From VGSG01 sp040756375 (lineage in GTDB: Bacteria > Desulfobacterota > Desulfomonilia > Desulfomonilales > Desulfomonilaceae): a stretch of DNA of 64,000 nucleotides. Below are positions 42,327 to 50,553 of this stretch, piece after piece. The first letter of the stretch is position 1. Each line of letters starts with the position of its first letter. A program made the translations under genes and the position numbers. The notes beneath the pieces were generated by a model. That model made no database searches, was not told the origin of the DNA, and saw only the letters and a program-made list of their open reading frames with translations. The stretch covers positions 1-64,000 of the forward strand of contig JBFLZC010000027.1 in the NCBI GenBank assembly GCA_040756375.1, written 5' to 3'.

Positions 42327-42647
42327 ATGACCGAGACCAAAAAGCTTTGGGAAGAAGAAACTCGCAAGATACGCCTGCTGCGCATCTGCACTGACCTCGT
42401 GGTGCAGCTCCTCATGACGCGGCCGCTCAAAGCCGACGACGCGGACAGACTGATCGCGGGAGCGAGGAGCTGCGCTTTGCAGCTCTTTCCCGACAAGGGG
42501 CATGTTTTCGATCTTGTCTATCTCCCTCGGTTTCACCGCGCGTTGCAAGAAGCGGGTGCCAGGCAGATGCCCGGTATTCTCAGGAAATGGGAAACCCTCG
42601 CGGATATCGGAGCGGCTCCAAAGTCGCCCAGTGGGGGAACATGTTGA
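42327..42647 (+). CDS. Unknown small protein
   Basis: This 106-residue protein is helical and charged (EEETRKIRLLRICTDLVVQL, LMTRPLKADDADRLIAGARS), with cysteines at about 20 and 49. It starts at an ATG after GGAG. It has no signal or membrane segment and no family I recognise. It diverges from the UbiA-type gene, with 152 bases between. Confidence 0.6.
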   Translation: MTETKKLWEEETRKIRLLRICTDLVVQLLMTRPLKADDADRLIAGARSCALQLFPDKGHVFDLVYLPRFHRALQEAGARQMPGILRKWETLADIGAAPKSPSGGTC

Positions 42648-42954
42648 GGGTGTCTTCAGTTATCCGAGGGAAAATCCAACCTGTCCCCATAGGCGTTAAC
42701 TTAACTAAAGATTAATAATATCTGCGAGTTATCACCTTCCCCCTTCCACCTCCCATCAAGGGAGGGGGATTGCAAAGCCCTCTCTCCTGTGGGGCAGGCT
42801 TTCCAGCCTGCCGGCGGCCTGGAAAGGCCGCCCCACAAAGAAAGGATGGGGTTGTCAGGGACCAAGCACCTGACCCAGAGTTACCGCTTATGGGGCTACA
42901 AGAGGATTTTCGCGAATTTACCTCGTCCACAAATGCTTCTTTGGAGGGAAAGAT
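42648..42954. other. Intergenic region with two palindromic repeats
   Basis: A family H unit (CCCTTCCACCTCCCATCAAGG at 42739) is followed by GTGGGGCAGGCTTTCCAGCC and its inverted half to GGCCGCCCCAC (42788-42838), related to 9481-9547. No gene is recognised here. Confidence 0.75.
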
Positions 42955-44172
42955 ATGGCGGATCTGGAGTTCATCGGAGCCCTTACGCAGCGTACTGACA
43001 GCAAAATCGTGTTTCTGGTTATGGATGGCCTGGGGGGCCTTCCCAAGGAGATGGGCGGACCGACGGAACTGGAGGCCGCGTCCACCCCAAACATGGACAA
43101 ACTGGCCAGGGAAGGATCGCTCGGCCTGATGCACCTGGTCGGGCCGGGGATATCGCCGGGTAGCGGACCGGGCCACCTGGGCCTTTTCGGTTACGACCCT
43201 CGGCAGTACATAATCGGCCGAGGCGTCCTGGAGTCCGTGGGCATAGGCGTTGAGATCACCGAACGGGACGTGGCGGCACGAGGAAACTTCTGCACCGTCG
43301 ATGAGCAAGGCCGGATCACTGACCGCCGCGCGGGACGTATCCCAACCGAGGAGTGCGCTCGGCTGGTCGGCATGGTTGAAGACATTTCGCTCCCGGGCGT
43401 CGAGTTGATCGTCAAGCCCGTGAGGGATTATCGATTTGCGCTCATTTTCAGGGGCAACGGGCTTTCTCCCCACCTCAACGAAACCGATCCGCAGCAGGTC
43501 GGCGTGACGCCCCTGAAGGTGGAACCACAGGATGGTACACAAGAAGCGCGCAGTACGGCTGACCTTGCCAATCAGTGGATCGCGCAAGCCCGAGAACGGA
43601 TCAAGGACCAGAAGCCGGCAAATATGGTTCTACTTCGAGGATGGTCCCGCGAGCCAGGGCTCCCGCGGTTCAAGGACGTGTTCAAGCTGAACGCGGTCGC
43701 GCTAGCGGTCTATCCTATGTACAAAGGTCTGGCGAGCCTGGTGGGCATGGAGCTGATCCACGGGCTCAATAACCTTGAAGATCAGCTCTCCGCTCTCAAG
43801 GAAAACTGGAACGAATACGATTTCTTCTTTGTGCACCACAAATACACGGACAGTCGCGGAGAAGACGGTGACTTTGACGCGAAGGTGAAAGAGATAGAAA
43901 AAGTGGATCACATTGTGCCTCGCATCCTGGACTTGGGTCCCAAGGTGCTTGTGATCACCGGCGATCACTCAACTCCTTCCGTGATGAAGTCTCATACGTG
44001 GCATCCGGTGCCGGTGCTCTTATGGGCCCCAGGAACTACCAGAAGGAACTGGGATGTGAGCGAGTTCGGGGAAACTCAATGCCTAAAAGGCGCACTGGGC
44101 CAGTTCACCGCGGCAGACCTCATGATCCTGGCCACAGCCCACGCAGGAAAACAAATCAAATTCGGCGCATAG
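42955..44172 (+). CDS. apgM: 2,3-bisphosphoglycerate-independent phosphoglycerate mutase, archaeal type
   Basis: This 405-residue protein interconverts 3- and 2-phosphoglycerate in glycolysis/gluconeogenesis. It belongs to the alkaline-phosphatase superfamily: FLVMDGLGG, STPNMDKLAREGSLGLMHLV, the Ser in GISPGSGPGHLGLFGYDP, FFVHHKYTDSRGEDGDF and VLVITGDHSTPSVMKSHTWH with metal His/Asp. The length and motifs place it in the archaeal ApgM group, found also in several anaerobic bacteria. GGAGGG lies upstream of the ATG. It is a single gene. Confidence 0.95.
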   Translation: MADLEFIGALTQRTDSKIVFLVMDGLGGLPKEMGGPTELEAASTPNMDKLAREGSLGLMHLVGPGISPGSGPGHLGLFGYDPRQYIIGRGVLESVGIGVEITERDVAARGNFCTVDEQGRITDRRAGRIPTEECARLVGMVEDISLPGVELIVKPVRDYRFALIFRGNGLSPHLNETDPQQVGVTPLKVEPQDGTQEARSTADLANQWIAQARERIKDQKPANMVLLRGWSREPGLPRFKDVFKLNAVALAVYPMYKGLASLVGMELIHGLNNLEDQLSALKENWNEYDFFFVHHKYTDSRGEDGDFDAKVKEIEKVDHIVPRILDLGPKVLVITGDHSTPSVMKSHTWHPVPVLLWAPGTTRRNWDVSEFGETQCLKGALGQFTAADLMILATAHAGKQIKFGA

Positions 44173-44807
44173 AAACTCAATATGAGTTTCCGTGAAAAAT
44201 TGCTTTTCTGAATTCCCCAACTGGGAACACTATGAGTAGTCCCGCTCATCGCGGGATGAAACCCGGTGTTACTCACAGTGTTCCCCCTTTACCTCAAAAT
44301 GGTCTGCTCTCAATGTACGATGCAGCTCTTGCTTGGTGCCACGGATGTGCCGAAGGCTCATCCGTGCGGATCTGGTCCGTCGGAGCGTCCTTGGCATAGG
44401 GGTCAACTGGTGGTGAGGGTCTCGTGGGCCATCGGGCAATAACGCGCAAGCACGGATGAGTCCCGCGGGACGGGACATCCCGCGTCTCGCGGGATGGCAC
44501 CAGACTCGATTGCGGCCTTTTCATATTCCGTTGTGACCGATAGATCATGGCCGTTCAAGGGAACGATAAAACCGAGATCTACTTTCGCGATACGTATTGA
44601 GAACCGCGATAATCTCCCCCTCATCACGGTCTCGCTAATACCTGTGCGTGACCAAACGATGAAGAGTCATCTGAATCAGACACGGACCTGCCAAAGCTCA
44701 GGTCCGCGGCACCCCGGGCCGATATTGATTGGATGCTGGGTGCCACTGACCTGGGCACCAGGCAGTTCCATTGTTGGCAGGGCTGGAAATATGCTAAGAA
44801 ATAGCCA
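44173..44807. other. Intergenic region with large cruciform, no gene recognised
   Basis: After apgM comes GAAACTC-AATAT-GAGTTTC (44171-44189), then a long cruciform at 44223-44285. Short open frames exist, the longest 74 residues, but none has a credible start or family. The remaining part of the gap shows no further structure that I can support. Confidence 0.55.
44223..44285. repeat. Cruciform with inner hairpin
   Basis: GGGAACACTATGAGTA and TACTCACAGTGTTCCC are inverted arms that match at 15 of 16 positions. They enclose CCCGC-TCATC-GCGGG. It may end the apgM transcript, though no T tract follows. Confidence 0.8.
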
Positions 44808-45143
44808 CTATACTGCAATTCCGGTGGGTTCGGGAGTTTCTTCAGGTACGAAACGAACCTCTACCTTTCTGTGGAGGGCTCTGGCTATTCTTGAAGCCAT
44901 CTCCAGAAAATCCCCTTCGTAATCCGTTTCTTCGATGTCATCTATGACCGATACATTGGTTCCCACAAGGTCGGCAAGTTGCTCCTGGGTCAGACCTGCC
45001 TGATTGCGGAGGCTATAAAGTTGTCGGGCAATGTCGGCTTTGACACCCAGATCTTCAAAGTACTTCTCCATCTCCGGATCGCCTTTGATGTATCGGTCGT
45101 AAGCCCAGTGGTAAGCGTCTGAACTGAGTTTTTTCTCTTCCAT
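44808..45143 (-). CDS. XRE-type antitoxin (HigA-like)
   Basis: This 111-residue protein has a helix-turn-helix: LYSLRNQAGLTQEQLADLVG, then TNVSVIDDIEETDYEGDF. It lies directly downstream of the HigB-like toxin (start 45143, toxin stop 45145), the usual toxin-first HigBA order. It should bind the toxin and repress the pair. The tail KVEVRFVPEETPEPTGIAV is acidic and flexible. The start at 45143 is chosen over 45188 because the longer form overlaps the toxin gene. Confidence 0.85.
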   Translation of the reverse strand: MEEKKLSSDAYHWAYDRYIKGDPEMEKYFEDLGVKADIARQLYSLRNQAGLTQEQLADLVGTNVSVIDDIEETDYEGDFLEMASRIARALHRKVEVRFVPEETPEPTGIAV

Positions 45144-45144
45144 A

Positions 45145-45516
45145 TCAAGCCTTCCATCGAAAGGTATGGGTTTGTGGATCGGCTTCAAACTTCTTCTTTA
45201 GGTCTACGGCCCTATCAATCTCCTTTGGAGGAACCTCTTTCTCCTTTTTTAATCCGTGGGTGAGTACTACAACCTGGTTCACATAAAAGAAGTATAGCAT
45301 ACGATAGTTGAGACTCTGAAATCTCACTCGGAGTTCATAAATGCCGTCCCTCAGATAATCACATTCAGGTCGTCGAAGGTCATATCCGAATGACCTCAAT
45401 ATCCCTATCCATTTCAAACACTTGGCTCTGTGCTTCAGTTGAAGTCCATCAAGCCAGTCGGACATCGGGACCGATCCGTCATCCTCCATATAAAACACGA
45501 TTTCTACCGACGGCAC
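45145..45516 (-). CDS. HigB/Gp49-like toxin
   Basis: This 123-residue protein is a RelE-superfamily toxin of the phage Gp49/HigB type, which cleaves mRNA in ribosomes. Features are VPMSDWLDGL, RPECDYLRDGIYELRVRFQS, YRMLYFFYVNQVVVLTHGLKKEKEVPPKEIDRAVDL. The gene comes first and the antitoxin follows by one base. The pair lies in a repeat-rich stretch, as is usual for mobile stabilisation modules. Confidence 0.88.
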   Translation of the reverse strand: MPSVEIVFYMEDDGSVPMSDWLDGLQLKHRAKCLKWIGILRSFGYDLRRPECDYLRDGIYELRVRFQSLNYRMLYFFYVNQVVVLTHGLKKEKEVPPKEIDRAVDLKKKFEADPQTHTFRWKA

Positions 45517-45815
45517 CCGTTCCTCCTCTGCGACTTGCTTATTACGGAATAGGGGAAAAGGTCAAGTTTGGATCAGATGAAACCCTTTCAAAATCTCTGG
45601 ACGAAACCCCACGGATTCCCACTCGGCAAGGAGGAGTCTTTTGGAAAGTTCCAAGAGATCTCCTCCCGCGACCGGTCAATTACTCGCCAGGAAACCACCA
45701 GGGCCCACTCTCTCACGAGACGCACGCCGGAATTCCGAGCCACGTACGTCGGGTGTTTGGGGATACATTGCCGGAGACGGTCTAAATAAGCGTTCTCCAC
45801 CATCAGATCTCTTGG

Positions 45816-46820
45816 TTATCGCGGACCTGGGGGTGGGGCCGCGCCTGGCGGGGCCTGAGGGAGGCGTCTGATGATCTCCTCGAACTGTTGTTTGAGCTGC
45901 TGTTGAGCCTCAGGGCGTACTTCTATTGTGCCCGAAGGTTTCTGACCGGCGACCGCGGTGTCCGGGGCCCACACCTCGACATCATCGTCGGTCGCTCTGG
46001 CCACAAGCTGTCCATCAGGAGTCAAGACCTCAAAGTCCACCCTATGCCGCGCGTTCTTCATCCTGGCCACAAAGTCGGTCAGCCACGTGATGCGCTCGTC
46101 CACTCCGGCTTCCATCCAGCGCGGCCCTGCGGTGAATGTGCTGAAATTGCGGTCAGCAGCCTGAAAGACGCCTGCCGATATCAGGCGGTCCACTTCGAGT
46201 TGCACCGTCCTGAGCGAGGCACCCCTTGTTCCGTGTTTCGCCATCTCAATAGGGGTTTTCCCACGGCCTTCTTTGCGGATCTGTTCAACCCGCTGCTCAA
46301 CCTTTATCGCCTGAGCAGGAAGGAGGAAATACCTGAAGAAGACAAACAAGGCTATGCCCACAGGCACGGCAAAGAGGATTCCAAGAATGAGAGGCGGGAT
46401 TCGCTCCATTAGCCTCTTGCGAGGTTCCGCCCGTTCCCACCGGTGCTCTCCTGGGAGGACGTGTCCGCATTCAGGGCAAGTGAGGTGCGTCGGCGATACC
46501 TGTGCGCGGCACTGGGGGCACTGGGAAAGCAGGTCCGGGTCCGCTGCGGGCCTACTGGGTTTGACCGCACGCTCAGGTGGCGGCACAGGGACACGTTGGA
46601 ACTCAGTCCAGCCCGATTCGAACCGGGGAGGTGGTGGTGGTGCTTCGAGAAGTTCAGCCTCGGAGGGCAAAATCAGCTTGCGCGAAACCAACATCCGAAG
46701 GAGCTTGTCGAGTTGCTCGTCGCTGACCGCATACTCGATCCTCAACGCATGGCGGCCTTTCCCCGCGCGCAGGTCTTCAACAAACCTCTTCGCGTTGATT
46801 GTTCGTTTCGGCTGATCCAT
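45816..46820 (-). CDS. Zinc-ribbon membrane protein, third gene of a signalling cluster
   Basis: This 334-residue protein has an N-terminal helical region (FVEDLRAGKGRHALRIEYAV), a Pro-rich linker (APPPPPRFE), a zinc ribbon with CPQCRAQVSPTHLTCPECG (about 110), one membrane segment (PPLILGILFAVPVGIALFVF), and a C-terminal domain with VDFEVLTPDGQLVARATDDDV. It is not a known family to me. It starts 21 bases after the kinase-WD40 gene, so the two are almost surely cotranscribed, and may form a membrane-linked partner of the kinase. Confidence 0.75.
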   Translation of the reverse strand: MDQPKRTINAKRFVEDLRAGKGRHALRIEYAVSDEQLDKLLRMLVSRKLILPSEAELLEAPPPPPRFESGWTEFQRVPVPPPERAVKPSRPAADPDLLSQCPQCRAQVSPTHLTCPECGHVLPGEHRWERAEPRKRLMERIPPLILGILFAVPVGIALFVFFRYFLLPAQAIKVEQRVEQIRKEGRGKTPIEMAKHGTRGASLRTVQLEVDRLISAGVFQAADRNFSTFTAGPRWMEAGVDERITWLTDFVARMKNARHRVDFEVLTPDGQLVARATDDDVEVWAPDTAVAGQKPSGTIEVRPEAQQQLKQQFEEIIRRLPQAPPGAAPPPGPR

Positions 46821-46841
46821 TGGATGCGAGTCCGTATCAGG

Positions 46842-49800
46842 TTACGTGCTCTTTGCCAAGCCATATTCCCATTCCAAGCCCCAGAGGCGCAAGGCGCCGT
46901 CATTGCCCCCGCTGGCGATCATGGACTGATTCGCGAAGAATCGCACCACATTCACCGGGGAAGGATGGCCTTCCAGCGCTGCCAGACACTTCTGCCCGGG
47001 CAGATCCCAAACTCGAAGGGAGCAATCGTCCGAGCCTGTGGCCCAAAAACGCCCGCCGGATGTGATGTCCATGGCCCGAACAGCTTCAGTATGCTCCTTG
47101 ACTGATGCCACATTCAAGCCGGAACTGGTGACGTAGATCAATACCTCTCCGGTTTCCAAGCCTGCCAGCACTTTCTCGTTCCCTTCAGGGCAACAGACGG
47201 CCGTCACGGGCACCTTAAGGTCCCGAAAGATGCCCAGCCGGCTCCCGGTATTTGTAGAGCTGCGATGGATCCGGGTTCCCTGATGCAAGCCGTACACAAA
47301 AGCCCCATCACTCGAAAAACATACGAGATCCTTCCCCTGGATGCGATCGCCCAAGAAGGTTGTTTGCCCCGTCTCTGTGTTCACTCTCACAACCCGATGG
47401 TCCCGTGAAAGGGCCAAGAGGTTCTTCCGATCGGGCCAAAGCAGTAACGGCGGGGAGATCCCTTCTACCTGCCAAACCGTGTGGCCATCGAGGTGCCACC
47501 TTCGCAAGGCCCCGTCCTGACAATAGGTGAGCAGCCCCAGGTCTCCGCCCAGCAAGAAGACGCCCTGCGCAGGGGAGGAAAGGCTGAAGACGCGAGTGCA
47601 CGAACCCGTGACCACGTCCCACAGCGCCGCGGTCCGATCTCGACTCCCGGAAAGCATGAGTAGGCTGTTGTCGGAAACGTCCAGGCAGGTCACGGCCTTC
47701 TCATGGTGTTCGAACGAGCGGATGAAAGCTGACGATTTCAAGAGGGTGGGTTTGCATGGGCCTATGATGAGGTTCCTTATCAGAATTGCTTCCTTTGACC
47801 ATGCGAATCCCGCGGTGCTCCGTATGCGCTCGAAGCCTTCGAGGGCCTCCATGATCCGGCCTTCACGCCACGCCTTCCGGAAGCTGTCCAGGGCTTGGGT
47901 AAAGCTGTCGTGGAGACGAGCCAGCTCCTGGAAGGTGCGTGGCCGGCTCACCGCCGGCTCCAAGAAGTTCCTGTCAAACCAGCCCGTATCGAGCGTCCAC
48001 AGGCGCACCGAGCCGCGCATTGCGCCGATAAGCAGGCGATGTTCGTCTCCGGAAACTGCACATGTGGTCAGGCGCTCGCCAGGGAGACTGATGGTGCGAC
48101 AGCAGCGAAAGTGTTTGATATCCCACATCTTGATGTGGCCGTCACCCGCGGCTGAGACTAAATATCGGTCTCCGTCCATGAAACTGAGAGCGGTTATTTT
48201 GGAATGATGACCGGCAAGTTCCCCCAAGGCTCGTCCAGAGGCCGCATCCCAGAGACGCACCACTTCGTCTGCGCCGCCCGTTGCAACAACAGAACCGCCC
48301 ACGGAAACGCGCAGCGCGGTGATTACCCCGGTATGCGCAGCCACTATGAAATCCGGCTCCTGAGGGCGTGCGGATAGCCAGAGTTCAAGCGTGCCGTCTT
48401 CCCGGCCGATAAGCAGGGATTCGCCGGCTTGTGCGAATTCGAGGCCGGCAACTCCCGATGTGCGGGGTGGAGTGGCCCACGCGACTTTCCCCGAGTCTGT
48501 TTCCAGCACGTGTACTCGACCTTCCTCGCCCCAGGCTGCGAGAAACCGAGAGTCGGGCGAAAAGCGCACACCGTATGCGGCTATCCCGGGATAGACCCGC
48601 AGTCGCTCGCCCCGGGATACTTCCCAAAGATCAAGGGTCTTGAAGGCCTGTCCATATGCAATCGCTGCCAGCCTGCTATCCCGTGAAAAGGCAGCGGCCC
48701 GGGGAACCATACTGAATGTGCGAACGTTCTTAAGGCAGCGGCCCGATTCCAGGTCCCAAGTGCGGATGGATCGGTCTTCGCCCAGCGAGTGCGCAGCACT
48801 CCCGTCAGACGAAAACGCCACTGCGAGGATACTTTTCACATGACCCGCGAACGAGCCCTTCTCCTCGATGGGCGCAAATCCCTGCGAGTCCACAAAGTGA
48901 CGGGGATCGCCGTCATACTCAATCCATCGCTGGCTGTAATTAGGGTTCTCTTGGCTCGCTTCCTGCAACAGTGGGACGGCGGACGCTGCATCTCCCCGTT
49001 GGAGCGCCACCAGGCCCATGAAGTACTTGTAATCCGGAGTACCCCTTGTCTCGATCTTCAGGGATTGCATCCGGCTCACGATCTCTTGGTCGGAAGTCTC
49101 ACCGGCAGCCCATCTGAGCACATCGAGATTGTACACGGTTTGCAGGTGGTCGGTATCTGAGGAATGTGCGTCTTCGAGCAGCTTTCTCGCCTCATCTTCT
49201 CGCCCCAGATCGAGCAGGGAGACGGCTTGGTTATTCAATGAATCAGCCTTCAGAGCGAGCACGTTGGGACGCGGCCTCGGTCTCGAATCAGGCGCCAATT
49301 GGCTGTATACCGATTCGAGAGCGCCACAAAGCTCTACAAAAGAAGAGAATCGATTGTCGGCCTTCTTCTCCAGACAGGCCATGACCAAGTCCGCGAGTGC
49401 GGGTGGGATTGTGTCGCGCACTGAACAGGGATCAACGGGAGGCGACTTCAGATGGGCCCTAGCCAGCGCGGAGAGGGAGAAACCGTTCGGGAAGCGAAAA
49501 GGCATGGATCCGACGGCCAATTCATAAAGCATGATCCCGAACGAATAAATGTCCGCCCTGATGTCGACAAGAGAGTTCTTACGGAAACGCTCGGGGGCCA
49601 TGTACCACGGTGAGCCGACCAGCCCGTCCTCCTCCAACGTGAGGTTCGCATCCGTGTCGTCCTGTCCGTCCCGGCGGGTCCCAGTAGGATCCTCGTCGTC
49701 CGAGCTTGTTCGTGCCCGCTTCACCAGACCAAAGTCGGTAATTTTGAGCATACCGTCTCGAGTGAGCAGGCAGTTGGCGGGTTTCACATCCCTGTGGATC

Positions 49801-50498
49801 ATCCCGTGTTGTTCGGCATGGATCATTCCGTGGCAGAATTGGAGCATGAGATCGACGATCTCTCGAAGGTCCTTGAGGTCGTCCTTTTCCATGCGTTCAG
49901 CGAGGCTTCCACCGTTCACGTATTCGATGAAGAGTCGAGGCAGCCCATTGATAACGCGGGCGTAGTAGCATGTGGCGATGTTGGGGTGCACCCCCAAATG
50001 TACCCAGAACTCGGCTTCCCTGAGGAACCTCCGGATGGTCTTTTCGCTGGTCATCGCATGCGGAAGAGGGGTCTTGATCGCCAGCATCATCTTCCACAGC
50101 CGGTGAAACACGAAATGGACCCGGCCCATGCCGCCCCCCTTGGAACCGAGAACCTCGTAAAGGCCCTCGATCACATCCCCGCGCTGCCAGCGCGTCTGCG
50201 TGGTATCCATGGTCCAGTCGGAAGTCGATTCACCCTGTTCCGTTCCCTGCGGGGACATTAAGTCCGGCTCCGGGCCGAGCCGGGTAACCTTGACGCCAAA
50301 ACCCGCATTCTCCAGGGCGCGGACAAGACGCTTGAAGTCCTTGTCCATAGCCACCTTTTTCAAAACGAGCGAACGACTGGAAAGCGTAGACCAAAGCTGA
50401 TCAGGGGTGCGTTTCAAAATGTTGGCAAGAACTGTCACGATGGAGTCGGACCCGTCGGATTCCGGCGTAGACCATATTTTGAGGGAGACGTAGTCCAA
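46842..50498 (-). CDS. Serine/threonine protein kinase with TPR and two WD40 propellers
   Basis: This 1218-residue protein has an N-terminal L7/L12-like segment (about 1-75), a Hanks kinase (G-loop KGGGMGRVHFV, AIK lysine, catalytic MIHRDVKPANCLL about 234, DFGLVKRA about 254, MAPERF about 303), TPR-like helices (DEARKLLEDAHSSDT), then roughly 13-14 WD repeats from about 550 to the end (for example ALRVSVGGSVVATGGADEVV). The activation loop has an acidic insert. WD40 proteins of this type probably serve as scaffolds or sensors. It is the middle gene: the histidine kinase lies 55 bases upstream, and the zinc-ribbon gene 21 downstream. The substrate is unknown. Confidence 0.93.
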   Translation of the reverse strand: MDYVSLKIWSTPESDGSDSIVTVLANILKRTPDQLWSTLSSRSLVLKKVAMDKDFKRLVRALENAGFGVKVTRLGPEPDLMSPQGTEQGESTSDWTMDTTQTRWQRGDVIEGLYEVLGSKGGGMGRVHFVFHRLWKMMLAIKTPLPHAMTSEKTIRRFLREAEFWVHLGVHPNIATCYYARVINGLPRLFIEYVNGGSLAERMEKDDLKDLREIVDLMLQFCHGMIHAEQHGMIHRDVKPANCLLTRDGMLKITDFGLVKRARTSSDDEDPTGTRRDGQDDTDANLTLEEDGLVGSPWYMAPERFRKNSLVDIRADIYSFGIMLYELAVGSMPFRFPNGFSLSALARAHLKSPPVDPCSVRDTIPPALADLVMACLEKKADNRFSSFVELCGALESVYSQLAPDSRPRPRPNVLALKADSLNNQAVSLLDLGREDEARKLLEDAHSSDTDHLQTVYNLDVLRWAAGETSDQEIVSRMQSLKIETRGTPDYKYFMGLVALQRGDAASAVPLLQEASQENPNYSQRWIEYDGDPRHFVDSQGFAPIEEKGSFAGHVKSILAVAFSSDGSAAHSLGEDRSIRTWDLESGRCLKNVRTFSMVPRAAAFSRDSRLAAIAYGQAFKTLDLWEVSRGERLRVYPGIAAYGVRFSPDSRFLAAWGEEGRVHVLETDSGKVAWATPPRTSGVAGLEFAQAGESLLIGREDGTLELWLSARPQEPDFIVAAHTGVITALRVSVGGSVVATGGADEVVRLWDAASGRALGELAGHHSKITALSFMDGDRYLVSAAGDGHIKMWDIKHFRCCRTISLPGERLTTCAVSGDEHRLLIGAMRGSVRLWTLDTGWFDRNFLEPAVSRPRTFQELARLHDSFTQALDSFRKAWREGRIMEALEGFERIRSTAGFAWSKEAILIRNLIIGPCKPTLLKSSAFIRSFEHHEKAVTCLDVSDNSLLMLSGSRDRTAALWDVVTGSCTRVFSLSSPAQGVFLLGGDLGLLTYCQDGALRRWHLDGHTVWQVEGISPPLLLWPDRKNLLALSRDHRVVRVNTETGQTTFLGDRIQGKDLVCFSSDGAFVYGLHQGTRIHRSSTNTGSRLGIFRDLKVPVTAVCCPEGNEKVLAGLETGEVLIYVTSSGLNVASVKEHTEAVRAMDITSGGRFWATGSDDCSLRVWDLPGQKCLAALEGHPSPVNVVRFFANQSMIASGGNDGALRLWGLEWEYGLAKST

Positions 50499-50553
50499 GC
50501 GACTCTCCAGCGCAGGGCAGGCTATACTTTATGACGATAGGCAGCTTGATACG

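Noticed and set aside
44403..44627. Open frame of 74 codons on the minus strand in the gap after apgM
   Set aside because: Part of it (VDLGFIVPLNGHDLSVTTEY) looks protein-like, but the start is weak and repeats break up the rest. I could not support it as a gene.
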